Source: Pseudomonas monsensis
GTDB taxonomy: Bacteria > Pseudomonadota > Gammaproteobacteria > Pseudomonadales > Pseudomonadaceae
Assembly (NCBI RefSeq): GCF_014268495.2
Contig: NZ_CP077087.1
Location: forward strand, 2,917,501 to 2,981,500
Reading direction: 5' to 3'
DNA: 64,000 bases
Shown: in pieces, positions 24,354 to 33,220 of the stretch
Layout of the letters: each line of letters starts with the position of its first letter
Position numbering within the stretch: position 1 is the first letter of the stretch
Program-made: the position numbers and the translations under genes
Notes under the pieces: model-generated
What the model saw: the letters and a program-made list of their open reading frames with translations, nothing else
The model's database searches: none
What the model was told of the DNA's origin: nothing

Positions 24354-26090
24354 TCAGTGAGAATGGCGTGGCACCTCCGCACCTCGGCAACCGACCAGGA
24401 AGTCAAAGTCGCAGCCCTGATCCGCCTGCAGCACATGGTCGATGTACAGCTGACGGTAGCCGCCCACCAGCAGTTGCTGCGGTGGCTGCAGATCGGCCAT
24501 GCGCGCCGCCAGTTCGGCATCCGGAATGTCCAGGTGCAAACGCCCGGTGGCGCAATCGAGTTCGATCCAGTCGCCTTCCTGCACCGCCGCCAGAGGCCCG
24601 CCGGCCGCCGCTTCCGGGGCCACGTGCAAAACCACCGTGCCGTACGCCGTGCCACTCATGCGTGCATCGGAAATGCGCACCATGTCGGTCACGCCCTGCG
24701 CCAGCAGCTTGGCCGGCAAGCCCATGTTGCCGACTTCGGCCATGCCCGGATAACCCTTCGGCCCGCAGTTCTTCATCACCAGAATCGAGTTGGCATCCAC
24801 GTCCAGCTCTGGATCGTTGATCCGCGCCTTGTACATGTCGAAGTTCTCGAACACCACGGCGCGGCCGCGATGCTGCATCAGTTCCGGGGTGGCGGCGGAC
24901 GGCTTGAGCACGGCACCGAGAGGCGCCAGGTTGCCGCGCAACACGCAGATGCCACCGTCGGCGCGGATCGGGTTGTCGAGGAGACGGATCACTTCGTCTT
25001 CACCGTAAATCGGCGCGTCCTTGGTGTTTTCGCCCAGTGTCTTGCCGTTGACGGTCAGCGCGTTCGGATTGGGAATCAGATTGGCCTCACCGAGACGGCG
25101 CAGCACCGCCGGCAAACCACCGGCGTAATAAAACTCCTCCATCAGGAAACGCCCGGACGGTTGCAGGTCGACGATAGTCGGCGTACCGCGCCCGATACGC
25201 GTCCAGTCGTCCAGATCCAGTTCGACGCCGATGCGGCCTGCGATGGCTTTCAAGTGGATCACCGCGTTGGTCGAGCCGCCGATCGCCGCGTTGACCCGAA
25301 TGGCGTTTTCGAAGGCCTCCTTGGTGAGGATCTTCGACAGTTTCAAATCCTCACGAACCATCTCCACCGCGCGCATGCCGGACATGTGCGCCAACACATA
25401 ACGCCGCGCATCCACCGCCGGAATCGCCGCGTTGTGCGGCAAGGACGTGCCGAGTGCTTCGGCCATGCAAGCCATGGTCGATGCCGTTCCCATGGTGTTG
25501 CAGGTGCCCGCCGAGCGTGACATGCCGCCCTCGGCCGCAAGGAAATCGTCGATGGTGATGGTGCCGGCCTTGACCTGTTCGCTCAGTTGCCAGACCACCG
25601 TGCCGGAACCGATGTCCTTGCCCTTGTGCTTGCCGTTGAGCATCGGCCCGCCAGTGACGACGATGGCCGGCACGTCGCAGCTGGCCGCGCCCATCAGCAG
25701 CGCCGGGGTGGTTTTGTCGCAACCGGTCAGCAACACCACCCCGTCAATCGGGTTACCGCGAATTGCTTCTTCAACGTCCATGCTCGCCAGGTTACGAGTG
25801 AGCATGGCGGTGGGGCGCAGGTTCGATTCGCCATTGGAGAACACCGGGAATTCCACCGGGAACCCGCCGGCCTCGATCACCCCGCGTTTGACGTGCTCCG
25901 CGATCTGGCGGAAATGCGCGTTGCACGGGGTCAGTTCCGACCAGGTGTTGCAGATGCCGATGATCGGCTTGCCGTGGAACTGGTGGTCGGCGATGCCCTG
26001 ATTCTTCATCCAGCTGCGGTACATGAAGCCGTTCTTGTCGGCAGTGCCAAACCATTGGGCCGAGCGCAGGGTGGGTTTCTTATCAGACAT
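24354..26090 (-). CDS. IlvD/Edd-family sugar-acid dehydratase, likely L-arabinonate dehydratase
   Basis: A 578-aa Fe-S dehydratase that converts an aldonate to its 2-keto-3-deoxy acid. Cluster cysteines appear at GICNTW, LTGCDKTTPA and SAGTCNTMGTAST; the C-terminal domain has DARMSGTAYGT. This length and the opening RSAQWFGTADKNGFMYRSWM fit the pentonate-dehydratase branch better than IlvD (about 610 aa). AraD1, a semialdehyde dehydrogenase and a lactonase-like gene are encoded across the divergent promoter, the set for oxidative L-arabinose breakdown. Other pentonates, fuconate or galactonate are alternatives. Confidence 0.9.
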   Translation of the reverse strand: MSDKKPTLRSAQWFGTADKNGFMYRSWMKNQGIADHQFHGKPIIGICNTWSELTPCNAHFRQIAEHVKRGVIEAGGFPVEFPVFSNGESNLRPTAMLTRNLASMDVEEAIRGNPIDGVVLLTGCDKTTPALLMGAASCDVPAIVVTGGPMLNGKHKGKDIGSGTVVWQLSEQVKAGTITIDDFLAAEGGMSRSAGTCNTMGTASTMACMAEALGTSLPHNAAIPAVDARRYVLAHMSGMRAVEMVREDLKLSKILTKEAFENAIRVNAAIGGSTNAVIHLKAIAGRIGVELDLDDWTRIGRGTPTIVDLQPSGRFLMEEFYYAGGLPAVLRRLGEANLIPNPNALTVNGKTLGENTKDAPIYGEDEVIRLLDNPIRADGGICVLRGNLAPLGAVLKPSAATPELMQHRGRAVVFENFDMYKARINDPELDVDANSILVMKNCGPKGYPGMAEVGNMGLPAKLLAQGVTDMVRISDARMSGTAYGTVVLHVAPEAAAGGPLAAVQEGDWIELDCATGRLHLDIPDAELAARMADLQPPQQLLVGGYRQLYIDHVLQADQGCDFDFLVGCRGAEVPRHSH

Positions 26091-26103
26091 GATCGATTCT
26101 CTT

Positions 26104-26200
26104 ATTGTATGACTATAGTGTTCCAGCTTCGGCCTAACATAAGCGCAAAATCGGCCATTTGGAAGTGTTGTTGGGTAATTAGTAATACTATATAGTCGTT
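26104..26200. promoter_or_regulatory. Divergent promoter with candidate FadR-type operators
   Basis: TTGTATGACTATAG (26105-26118) and TACTATATAGTCGTT (26186-26200, including the perfect palindrome ACTATATAGT) lie between the dehydratase (26090) and MFS (26284) starts. They share the TAGTC/GACTA half-site in opposite orientation, so one regulator could control both directions. Confidence 0.45.
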
Positions 26201-26283
26201 TTCGACAGAGGGATGGCCCTGGCGGTTTTCAGTGAGAGGCGTCCCCTGAGGTTCTATAAAAACAACAATCGGAGACCGACCCC

Positions 26284-27606
26284 ATGAGCCAGGAATTGCG
26301 GCTTATTCGCCGCATCACGCTGAAACTGATTCCCTTCCTGATCCTGCTGTACCTGATTGCCTACGTGGATCGCTCCGCCGTCGGCTTCGCCAAGCTGCAC
26401 ATGGGCGCCGATATCGGCATTGGCGATGCGGCCTATGGCCTGGGTGCCGGGCTGTTTTTCATTGGTTACTTCCTGCTGGAAATCCCCAGCAACCTGATGC
26501 TTGAACGCTTCGGCGCACGGCGCTGGTTTGCGCGGATCATGATCACCTGGGGTGCGATCACCATCGGCATGGCCTTCGTTCAGGGCCCGCACAGTTTCTA
26601 CGTCATGCGTTTTCTGCTCGGCGCGGCGGAGGCGGGCTTCTTTCCCGGCGTTCTCTACTACATCACCCAATGGTTCCCGGTGCGCCATCGCGGCAAGATC
26701 CTCGGCCTGTTCATCCTCTCCCAACCGATCGCGATGATGATCACCGGCCCGGTGTCCGGCGGCTTGCTGGGCATGGATGGCATCCTCGGGCTGCACGGCT
26801 GGCAGTGGCTGTTCATCGTCATCGGTACGCCGGCGATCCTGCTGACCTGGCCGGTGCTGCGCTGGCTGCCGGACGGCCCGCAGCAGGTGCAATGGATGGA
26901 TCAAAGCGAGAAAGACTGGCTGACCGGCGAGCTGAAAAAGGATTTGCAGGCATACGGCCAGACCCGTCACGGCAACCCGTTGCATGCCTTGAAAGACAAA
27001 CGCGTGTTGCTGCTGGCGCTGTTTTATCTGCCGGTGACCCTGAGCATTTATGGCCTCGGTCTGTGGTTGCCGACGCTGATCAAACAGTTTGGCGGCAGCG
27101 ACCTGGTGACCGGTTTCGTCTCGTCGGTGCCGTACATCTTCGGCATCGTCGGCCTGCTGATCGTGCCGCGCAGTTCTGATCGGATGAACGATCGCTACGG
27201 CCACTTGGCGGTGCTCTATGTGTTGGGTGCGATCGGCCTGTTCCTCAGTGCCTGGCTGTCGGTGCCGTTGGCGCAACTGGCGGCGCTGTGCCTGGTGGCA
27301 TTTGCGCTGTTTTCCTGCACGGCGGTGTTCTGGACCTTGCCGGGGCGGTTCTTCGCCGGCGCCAGTGCGGCGGCAGGGATCGCGTTGATCAATTCGGTCG
27401 GCAACCTCGGCGGCTATATCGGGCCGTTCGTGATCGGGGCGTTGAAGGAGTACACCGGCAATCTGGGTTCGGGGTTGTATTTCCTCAGCGGGGTGATGGT
27501 GTTCGGCTTGATTCTCACAGGAGTCGTCTACCGCGTGCTGGAACGCAAACACGTGCTGCCGGTTGACCAATTTGCCGCCAGCGCACGCGGCGCCACCCGA
27601 ACCTGA
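26284..27606 (+). CDS. MFS transporter, anion:cation symporter (sugar-acid) type
   Basis: A 440-aa inner-membrane carrier with 12 predicted helices. The family motifs are DRSAVGFAKLHM after helix 1, EIPSNLMLERFGARRWFARI in the first cytosolic loop and LGAAEAGFFPGVLYYITQWF in helix 4. These are typical of the ACS family (glucarate, galactonate, phthalate carriers). AGGGG-type sites are weak, but GGAG lies 11 bases before the ATG. It is divergent from the dehydratase and should import the pathway's sugar acid. Confidence 0.94.
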   Translation: MSQELRLIRRITLKLIPFLILLYLIAYVDRSAVGFAKLHMGADIGIGDAAYGLGAGLFFIGYFLLEIPSNLMLERFGARRWFARIMITWGAITIGMAFVQGPHSFYVMRFLLGAAEAGFFPGVLYYITQWFPVRHRGKILGLFILSQPIAMMITGPVSGGLLGMDGILGLHGWQWLFIVIGTPAILLTWPVLRWLPDGPQQVQWMDQSEKDWLTGELKKDLQAYGQTRHGNPLHALKDKRVLLLALFYLPVTLSIYGLGLWLPTLIKQFGGSDLVTGFVSSVPYIFGIVGLLIVPRSSDRMNDRYGHLAVLYVLGAIGLFLSAWLSVPLAQLAALCLVAFALFSCTAVFWTLPGRFFAGASAAAGIALINSVGNLGGYIGPFVIGALKEYTGNLGSGLYFLSGVMVFGLILTGVVYRVLERKHVLPVDQFAASARGATRT

Positions 27607-27623
27607 TTCTCACACCCCCCCGA

Positions 27624-27720
27624 CCCTGTGGGAGCTGGCTTGCCAGCGATGACGGGGGCACATCCAACATGGCTGTGTCAGACAGATTGCTATCGCTGGC
27701 AAGCCAGCTCCCACAGGGTT
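27624..27720. repeat. Inverted REP pair (GCTGGCTTGCCAGC type)
   Basis: CCTGTGGGAGCTGGCTTGCC and its reverse complement flank about 50 bases between the carrier and AraD1 genes. Confidence 0.85.
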
Positions 27721-27758
27721 TTGCAGTGTTTCGAAGGTTTGTATACAGGAGAGGACAT

Positions 27759-28751
27759 ATGCATCTGGTTCAATTCGAATTAACCAACGGCGAACGCCGC
27801 GTCGGCGTGGTCGACAACGGTCTGGTCCGCGAAGTGCGGGACGCCCGCAGCGTGCGCGATCTGGCGCTGGCCGCGATCGAAGCCGGCGCGACCCTTGAGC
27901 AGCATGTGCACACGCTCGGCCTCGGTGGCAGCCATGACTATGCGCAGTTACTCAAGGACCTGCGCATCCTGCCTCCGCTCGATCACCCGGACCCGGCGCA
28001 CCTGCTGGTCAGCGGCACCGGCCTGACGCACCTGGGCAGCGCCTCGGCGCGGGACAAGATGCACCAGCAGGCTGGCGACGAAGCGGCGATGACCGACACC
28101 ATGCGCATCTTCAAATGGGGCGTGGAGGGCGGTAAACCGCAAACAGGGCAGGCCGGCGTGCAGCCGGAATGGTTCTATAAAGGCGATGGCAGCATTGTCG
28201 TGCGTCCGGGCCAGCCATTCCCGCTGCCGCCATTTGCCGAGGACGCCGGCGAAGAACCGGAGATGGCTGGCCTCTACGTCATCGGCCACGATGGCAAGCC
28301 TTATCGCGTGGGTTTCGCGGTCGGCAACGAATTCTCCGACCACGTCATGGAACGCAAGAATTACCTGTACCTCGCGCATTCGAAATTGCGCAGTTGCAGC
28401 TACGGTCCGGAACTTCGCACGGGTGAATTGCCTCAACATCTGGCAGGCACCAGTCGCATCCTGCGCGACGGCGAAGTGCTGTGGCAGAGCGAATTTCTCA
28501 GTGGCGAGGCCAATATGTGCCACAGCCTCGCCAACCTCGAGTATCACCACTTCAAATACAGCCAGTTCCTGCGTCCGGGCGACGTGCACATTCATTTCTT
28601 CGGCACCGCGACCCTGTCGTTCGCCGATGGCATTCGCAGCCGGCCGGGCGATGTATTTGAAATCAGCCAGGCCGACTTCGGCGCTCCGCTGGTCAACGGT
28701 ATCGCACCGGTTGCAGCGGCATTTCAACCGAACAGCATCGGCACCCTTTAA
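27759..28751 (+). CDS. araD1: AraD1 family protein (fumarylacetoacetase fold)
   Basis: A 330-aa FAH-fold enzyme of the AraD1 type, placed in oxidative pentose pathways at the 2-keto-3-deoxy-acid step that leads to alpha-ketoglutarate semialdehyde. The metal site residues fit GNEFSDHVME and EMAGLYVIG. GGAGAGG lies 6-12 bases before the ATG at 27759; the longer frame runs back into a REP element and was discarded. It is 9 bases ahead of the semialdehyde dehydrogenase gene. The exact reaction of AraD1 proteins is less settled than their pathway. Confidence 0.88.
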   Translation: MHLVQFELTNGERRVGVVDNGLVREVRDARSVRDLALAAIEAGATLEQHVHTLGLGGSHDYAQLLKDLRILPPLDHPDPAHLLVSGTGLTHLGSASARDKMHQQAGDEAAMTDTMRIFKWGVEGGKPQTGQAGVQPEWFYKGDGSIVVRPGQPFPLPPFAEDAGEEPEMAGLYVIGHDGKPYRVGFAVGNEFSDHVMERKNYLYLAHSKLRSCSYGPELRTGELPQHLAGTSRILRDGEVLWQSEFLSGEANMCHSLANLEYHHFKYSQFLRPGDVHIHFFGTATLSFADGIRSRPGDVFEISQADFGAPLVNGIAPVAAAFQPNSIGTL

Positions 28752-28760
28752 GGAGATCCC

Positions 28761-30341
28761 ATGACGCAGATTCTCGGTCACAACTACATCGGCGGTCAGC
28801 GCAGCGCGGCTGGCGACATCAAACTGCACAGCGTTGACGCCACGACCGGTGAAAACCTGCCCTATGCATTCATCCAGGCCACCGAGCAGGAAGTCGCTGC
28901 CGCCGCCCAGGCCGCTGCGGCGGCGTACCCGGCGTACCGCAGCCTTAGTGCTGAACGGCGTGCACAGTTTCTCGACGCGATCGCCGATGAACTGGATGCG
29001 CTCGGTGATGATTTCGTCGCGCTGGTCTGCCGGGAAACCGCATTGCCCGCCGGACGCATTCAAGGCGAGCGCGGACGCACCAGCGGGCAGATGCGTCTGT
29101 TCGCCAAAGTCCTGCGCCGGGGTGATTTTTACGGTGCGCGCATTGACCTGCCGTTGCCGGATCGCCAGCCACTGCCGCGTCCGGATCTGCGCCAATACCG
29201 TATTGGTCTCGGCCCGGTAGCGGTGTTTGGCGCAAGCAACTTCCCCCTGGCGTTTTCCACCGCCGGCGGCGACACCGCGGCGGCACTGGCCGCCGGTTGC
29301 CCGGTGGTATTCAAGGCCCACAGCGGCCACATGGCCACGGCTGAGCGAGTGGCCGATGCGTTGATCCGTGCCGCAGAAAAAACCGCGATGCCGGCCGGCG
29401 TATTCAACATGATCTACGGTGGCGGCGTGGGTGAGTGGCTGGTCAAGCACCCGGCGATTCAGGCGGTAGGCTTCACCGGTTCGCTCAAGGGCGGACGTGC
29501 GCTGTGCGACATGGCCGCTGCGCGTGCGCAACCGATTCCAGTGTTCGCCGAGATGTCGAGCATCAACCCGGTGATCGTCCTGCCGCAGGCACTGGCCGAA
29601 CGCTCGGAAACCGTTGCCCGTGACCTGACCGCTTCGGTGGTGCAGGGCTGCGGTCAGTTCTGTACCAATCCCGGTCTGGTCATTGGTATTCGTTCGCCGC
29701 AGTTCACGGCTTTCGTGCAGCAGGTCGGCGCCTTGATCGGCGATCAACCGGCGCAAACCATGCTCAACGCCGGCACCCTTGGCAGCTACGGCAAAGGCTT
29801 GCAGAAGCTGGCCGCGCATCCGGGCATCGAGCATCTGGCGGGTAATCCGCAGCAGGGCAATCAGGCGCAACCGCAGTTGTTCAAGGCTGATGTCAGCCTG
29901 TTGATCGACGGCGACGAAGTGCTGCAGGAAGAAGTGTTCGGCCCGACCACGGTGATCGTCGAGGTCGCGGACAAAGCGCAACTCAGTGCCGCGTTGAACG
30001 GCTTGCACGGGCAACTGACGGCGGCGATTATCGGCGAGCAGGCGGATTTCGAACGCTTCCCGGAACTGACGCCGTTGCTCGAGCAAAAGGTCGGGCGGAT
30101 CCTGCTCAATGGTTATCCGACCGGTGTCGAGGTGTGCGATGCGATGGTGCATGGCGGCCCATACCCGGCGACGTCCGATGCCCGCGGCACCTCAGTCGGC
30201 ACGCTGGCCATCGACCGTTTCCTGCGCCCGGTGTGTTTCCAGAACTACCCCGACAGCTTGCTGCCGGAGCCACTGAAAAACGCTAACCCGCTGCGCATTC
30301 AGCGCTTGGTGGATGGCAAGCCTTCACGCGATGCGTTGTAA
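28761..30341 (+). CDS. Alpha-ketoglutaric semialdehyde dehydrogenase-type ALDH
   Basis: A 526-aa NADP-type aldehyde dehydrogenase of the branch that oxidises 2,5-dioxopentanoate to 2-oxoglutarate. The catalytic Cys is in CGQFCTNPGLV, the Glu in VFAEMSSINPV, and the cofactor loop is GASNFPLAFSTAGGDTAAAL. The VFAEMSSINPV motif and the length above 520 aa separate it from the 490-residue ALDHs. It is operonic with AraD1 and closes the oxidative arabinose route. Confidence 0.93.
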   Translation: MTQILGHNYIGGQRSAAGDIKLHSVDATTGENLPYAFIQATEQEVAAAAQAAAAAYPAYRSLSAERRAQFLDAIADELDALGDDFVALVCRETALPAGRIQGERGRTSGQMRLFAKVLRRGDFYGARIDLPLPDRQPLPRPDLRQYRIGLGPVAVFGASNFPLAFSTAGGDTAAALAAGCPVVFKAHSGHMATAERVADALIRAAEKTAMPAGVFNMIYGGGVGEWLVKHPAIQAVGFTGSLKGGRALCDMAAARAQPIPVFAEMSSINPVIVLPQALAERSETVARDLTASVVQGCGQFCTNPGLVIGIRSPQFTAFVQQVGALIGDQPAQTMLNAGTLGSYGKGLQKLAAHPGIEHLAGNPQQGNQAQPQLFKADVSLLIDGDEVLQEEVFGPTTVIVEVADKAQLSAALNGLHGQLTAAIIGEQADFERFPELTPLLEQKVGRILLNGYPTGVEVCDAMVHGGPYPATSDARGTSVGTLAIDRFLRPVCFQNYPDSLLPEPLKNANPLRIQRLVDGKPSRDAL

Positions 30342-30356
30342 CTGAAAGCGGATATC

Positions 30357-30450
30357 CCTGTGGGAGCTGGCTTGCCAGCGATGAGGACGGCACCTTCAAC
30401 ATTGATGTGTCTGACACATTGCTATCGCTGGCAAGCCAGCTCCCACAGGG
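30357..30450. repeat. Inverted REP pair (GCTGGCTTGCCAGC type)
   Basis: CCTGTGGGAGCTGGCTTGCC and its reverse complement flank about 45 bases, between the ALDH and DUF5629 genes. The link (GTGTCTGACACATTGCTATCG) resembles that of the pair at 27624. Confidence 0.85.
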
Positions 30451-30507
30451 TTCTGCGCCAACAATGAGCTATCATTGCCGGATTTCCCCCTGAAAGACTT
30501 GATTGCC

Positions 30508-30807
30508 ATGACTGCCCAAACCCTTCTCAACGCCCTCGAACACTGCGGTATGGTGGAAATCGACGGCCTGCATGCTTTCGAATTCGCCCTCGACGAAGAC
30601 GACAACCTGCACATCGAATGCATCGACGGCCGAGCGGCCAAGCATTGGGAGTTCACGCCGGCGCAGGTTGCAGCGGCGACGTTTGACGAAGACCTGCAGA
30701 GCTGGCTGATCGTTGGCTATGCCAGCGACACCAAAACCACGGGCGAACACCGCCTGGTCTGCCTTGGCGATGTAGTCAGCAGCAGTGATGACGAGGATGA
30801 CAATTAA
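30508..30807 (+). CDS. DUF5629 family protein
   Basis: A 99-aa acidic cytoplasmic protein of a family largely confined to Pseudomonas. It starts MTAQTLLNALEHCGMVEIDG and ends in the acidic tail SSSDDEDDN. The ATG at 30508 was preferred over one 11 codons upstream because the conserved part begins there. Its stop overlaps the next gene's start by one base (TAATG), so they are co-translated. No function is known. Confidence 0.82.
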   Translation: MTAQTLLNALEHCGMVEIDGLHAFEFALDEDDNLHIECIDGRAAKHWEFTPAQVAAATFDEDLQSWLIVGYASDTKTTGEHRLVCLGDVVSSSDDEDDN

Positions 30808-31982
30808 TGAACATGCGTAAATTATGGCCGTTGTTGATGGCCGGCAGCGTTGGCGCGATGGGCCTGTCCACGGCCAGCGCCGAGACCTTCCAGTTGCTGG
30901 TCGGCTCCTACACCGCCGGCAGCAGCCAGGGCATCTATCGCATGAAATTCGACAGCACCACCGGCCAGATCGACGCCAAGCCGTTGCAAGTGGTGAAGAG
31001 CGAAAACCCGTCGTGGCTGACCCTGTCCAAAGACCAGAAACGTCTGTTCGTGGTCAACGAAAACGGCCCGGGCCAGAAAGACCCGGTTGGCCGCGTCAGC
31101 AGCTATTCGATTGACCCCAAGACCCACGCCTTGAGCCTGATCAATCAAGTGCAGAGCCTGGGCAACGAGCCGACTCATTCCAGCCTCAGCGGCGATGCCG
31201 GCCATCTGTTCGTCAGCAACTATTCGGTGGTGGAAGATCCGGGTGGAACGCTGGCGGTATTGCCGGTCGGTGCGGATGGCAAACTCAAACCGGTGGTGCA
31301 GATGAGTGCGCACCCGGCGAGCCGGGTCAATCCTGAGCGCCAGGCCTCGAACCACGTGCACTCGACGGTTTCTTCGCCGGACGGCCGCTACGTGTTCTCC
31401 AATGATCTGGGCGCGGACAAAGTCTTCATTTATCAATTCGACCCGAAGGCCAATCCGGAGCTGCCGCTGACCCCGGCGAAAACCGCTTCTGTGGCGTTGC
31501 CTGCCGGCAGCGGCCCACGTCATTTGCTGTTCAGCGCTGACGGCAAACATGCCTGGTTGACCATGGAAATGAGCGCGCAAGTCGCGGTGTTCGATTACAA
31601 CGACGGTGTACTGACCCAGACGCAACTGGTCGATCTGGCCGCTGGGCAGCCAACCTCTGACAAAGCCGCTGCCGCGCTGCATGCATCGGCCGATGGCAAG
31701 TTTCTTTACGTCAGCAACCGTGGCACTGCCAATCAGCTGCTGGTGTTCAGCATTGATCCGGCGAACGGCCAGCTCAAAGAGCTGCAAAAACGTTCGGTGG
31801 AGGGCGATCATCCACGGGAGTTCAGCCTAGATCCAAGCGGCAAGTTCCTGCTGATCGCCAACCAGAAGAGCAACGACATTGTTGTTGTCGAGCGTGATGC
31901 CAAGACCGGCCTGCTCGGCAAAACCGTGCAAAAACTGCCGATGGACGCCCCGAGTGACCTGAAGTTTTTGCTGCGACAATAA
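30807..31982 (+). CDS. Exported lactonase family protein (6-phosphogluconolactonase-like propeller)
   Basis: A 391-aa seven-bladed beta-propeller of the Pgl (YbhE-type)/cycloisomerase-2 family with a signal peptide (MNMRKLWPLLMAGSVGAMGLSTASA), so it acts in the periplasm. Family motifs are LLVGSYTAGSSQGIY near the mature start, NHVHSTVSSPDGRYVFSNDL and GSGPRHLLFSADGKHAW. In this setting it may open an aldonolactone made by a periplasmic sugar dehydrogenase before the acid is imported by the MFS carrier. That substrate assignment is inferred. Confidence 0.88.
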   Translation: MNMRKLWPLLMAGSVGAMGLSTASAETFQLLVGSYTAGSSQGIYRMKFDSTTGQIDAKPLQVVKSENPSWLTLSKDQKRLFVVNENGPGQKDPVGRVSSYSIDPKTHALSLINQVQSLGNEPTHSSLSGDAGHLFVSNYSVVEDPGGTLAVLPVGADGKLKPVVQMSAHPASRVNPERQASNHVHSTVSSPDGRYVFSNDLGADKVFIYQFDPKANPELPLTPAKTASVALPAGSGPRHLLFSADGKHAWLTMEMSAQVAVFDYNDGVLTQTQLVDLAAGQPTSDKAAAALHASADGKFLYVSNRGTANQLLVFSIDPANGQLKELQKRSVEGDHPREFSLDPSGKFLLIANQKSNDIVVVERDAKTGLLGKTVQKLPMDAPSDLKFLLRQ

Positions 31983-31985
31983 GCC

Positions 31986-32017
31986 ACAGGCCCCGGATTA
32001 CCGGGCCTGTCTCTTTG
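31986..32017 (+). terminator. Terminator after the lactonase-like gene
   Basis: ACAGGCCCCGG pairs with CCGGGCCTGT (one bulge) across ATTA, followed by a short CTCTTTG tail. The hairpin is good but the T-tract is weak. Confidence 0.6.
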
Positions 32018-32138
32018 TATTAATCGCGCTGATATCCGGTAATGCTACAAAGCATTTCAAGCGATCAACCCTCGAGCGTTAAGTTTGCTTCACGGCCCAA
32101 CCGGGCAAGCCAGCCAAACGAATACGAGGGTTACCGCC

Positions 32139-32318
32139 ATGAACTTCAATCTCTTCTCCGTCATCGCCGCTTCCGCCATCTCTGCCACCGTGGCCCTGCC
32201 AGCCAGCGCGAACGTTGAAATCGCCAGCAAAAAATCCCACACCCAGAGCTACACCCAGAAATACCTGCAACAGAGCGCCAACTTCTACGCCGCCCTGGAT
32301 CACAAAGCCCAACACTGA
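32139..32318 (+). CDS. Small exported protein, 59 aa
   Basis: The signal peptide MNFNLFSVIAASAISATVALPASA is followed by a 35-residue mature part rich in Ser, Gln and Tyr (SYTQKYLQQSANFYAALDH). GAGGG lies 8 bases before the ATG at 32139. No family is recognised. It is a stand-alone gene between two terminator-like structures. Confidence 0.65.
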   Translation: MNFNLFSVIAASAISATVALPASANVEIASKKSHTQSYTQKYLQQSANFYAALDHKAQH

Positions 32319-32342
32319 AATGCCCGCTTCGAACAACGCCCA

Positions 32343-32413
32343 GCAGGCGCTGCCGAAGGCTGCGATCTTTGCATCTTGAATGTCAAAAGATCGCAGCCTT
32401 CGGCAGCGCCTGC
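32343..32413. repeat. Perfect 28-bp inverted repeat (GATCGCAGCCTTCGGCAGC family)
   Basis: Two 28-base arms (32343-32370 and 32386-32413) are exact reverse complements around a 15-base loop. The core GATCGCAGCCTTCGGCAGC is a familiar Pseudomonas intergenic repeat distinct from the REP types. It can also act as a terminator for the preceding small gene. Confidence 0.85.
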
Positions 32414-32580
32414 ACGTTTGCGTGATCGAAAACTCTCCGCTCGACAGGTTTTCTCCATCGCAGAGATAGACCGGCTAAATAATCAACCAGGTTGATGTTT
32501 ACTATGGCAAACCCTGAGTGGTTAGCACGGTTTTTTTGATTGATCCTGACGGCACTGAAACATGCCCACGGAGAAACATC

Positions 32581-32793
32581 ATGGCCAGTGCAATCATCAC
32601 CTCAGCCAGGCGCGGCGCCTATATGGCCATTGGTCTTTACCTGGTCCTGGTGTTGTTCGTCAGCGTCGCTGCGCAGACTCAACACAACTTCGACGCGCCG
32701 ATCCAGGTCGCACACCCCGGCATCCAGTTCGAACACCGCGCAGACAGCGTGCTGGTCGATCGGGCGGAACTCGCAGGGGTAGGCGGAGCATGA
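32581..32793 (+). CDS. Small single-pass membrane protein, 70 aa
   Basis: Starts MASAIITSARRGAYMAIGLY and has one hydrophobic segment (YMAIGLYLVLVLFVSVAA, residues 14-31), then a short polar periplasmic part. GGAG lies 9 bases upstream of the ATG. Its stop overlaps the next start by ATGA, and both are small membrane or exported proteins, so they probably act together. No family is recognised. Confidence 0.6.
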   Translation: MASAIITSARRGAYMAIGLYLVLVLFVSVAAQTQHNFDAPIQVAHPGIQFEHRADSVLVDRAELAGVGGA

Positions 32794-33047
32794 AAGGCTA
32801 CAGACTTTGGGTCATCGCCGGCCTGGCACTGATGACCAATGGCGCAGCGTTACTTGGCTTCGGTCAGGGTTCGGTCGGCGCACTGGCACGGGCCATAGAG
32901 GCCAATCACACCATCGCGCACAACATCGAACGGGCAAATACCCTGGGGCTGATGGCCGGCAATCCACCGATGAAAGTCTCTGCCGATTTTCTCGGCCTCT
33001 TTGAAGTGGATTGCATGGCACTCGGCATGTGCAACGCACTCGCCTAG
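32790..33047 (+). CDS. Small exported or membrane-anchored protein, 85 aa
   Basis: The N-terminal hydrophobic segment LWVIAGLALMTNGAALLGFG (residues 6-25) looks like a signal anchor. A short helical part follows, ending FEVDCMALGMCNALA with two Cys five residues apart. It is translationally coupled to the 70-aa membrane protein before it. No family or function is recognised. Confidence 0.6.
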   Translation: MKGYRLWVIAGLALMTNGAALLGFGQGSVGALARAIEANHTIAHNIERANTLGLMAGNPPMKVSADFLGLFEVDCMALGMCNALA

Positions 33048-33061
33048 ACAACGCGAACCAC

Positions 33062-33194
33062 TGTGGCAAGGGGATTCATCCCCCGATGGGTCGCGAAGCG
33101 GCCCCAGACCCGGCAAACCGGATTGTTCTGATACACCGAGGTTTCTGATTTCAGGGCAGCTTCGCCGCCCATCGGGGATGAACCCCTCGCCACA
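33062..33194. repeat. Long inverted repeat (TGTGGCGAGGGGATT.ATCCCC family)
   Basis: TGTGGCAAGGGGATTCATCC at the left and GGGGATGAACCCCTCGCCACA at the right are inverted, with a second inner inverted pair (CGAAGCGGCCCC / GGGCAGCTTCG). The same family is at 56118-56252. Confidence 0.8.
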
Positions 33195-33220
33195 AGGTGT
33201 TCGGTAGCGGAAATTCAGGG

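Noticed and set aside
27948..30152. 734-codon minus-strand frame opposite AraD1 and the ALDH
   Set aside because: Spans two confident plus-strand genes and the gap between them; composition is that of a shadow frame.
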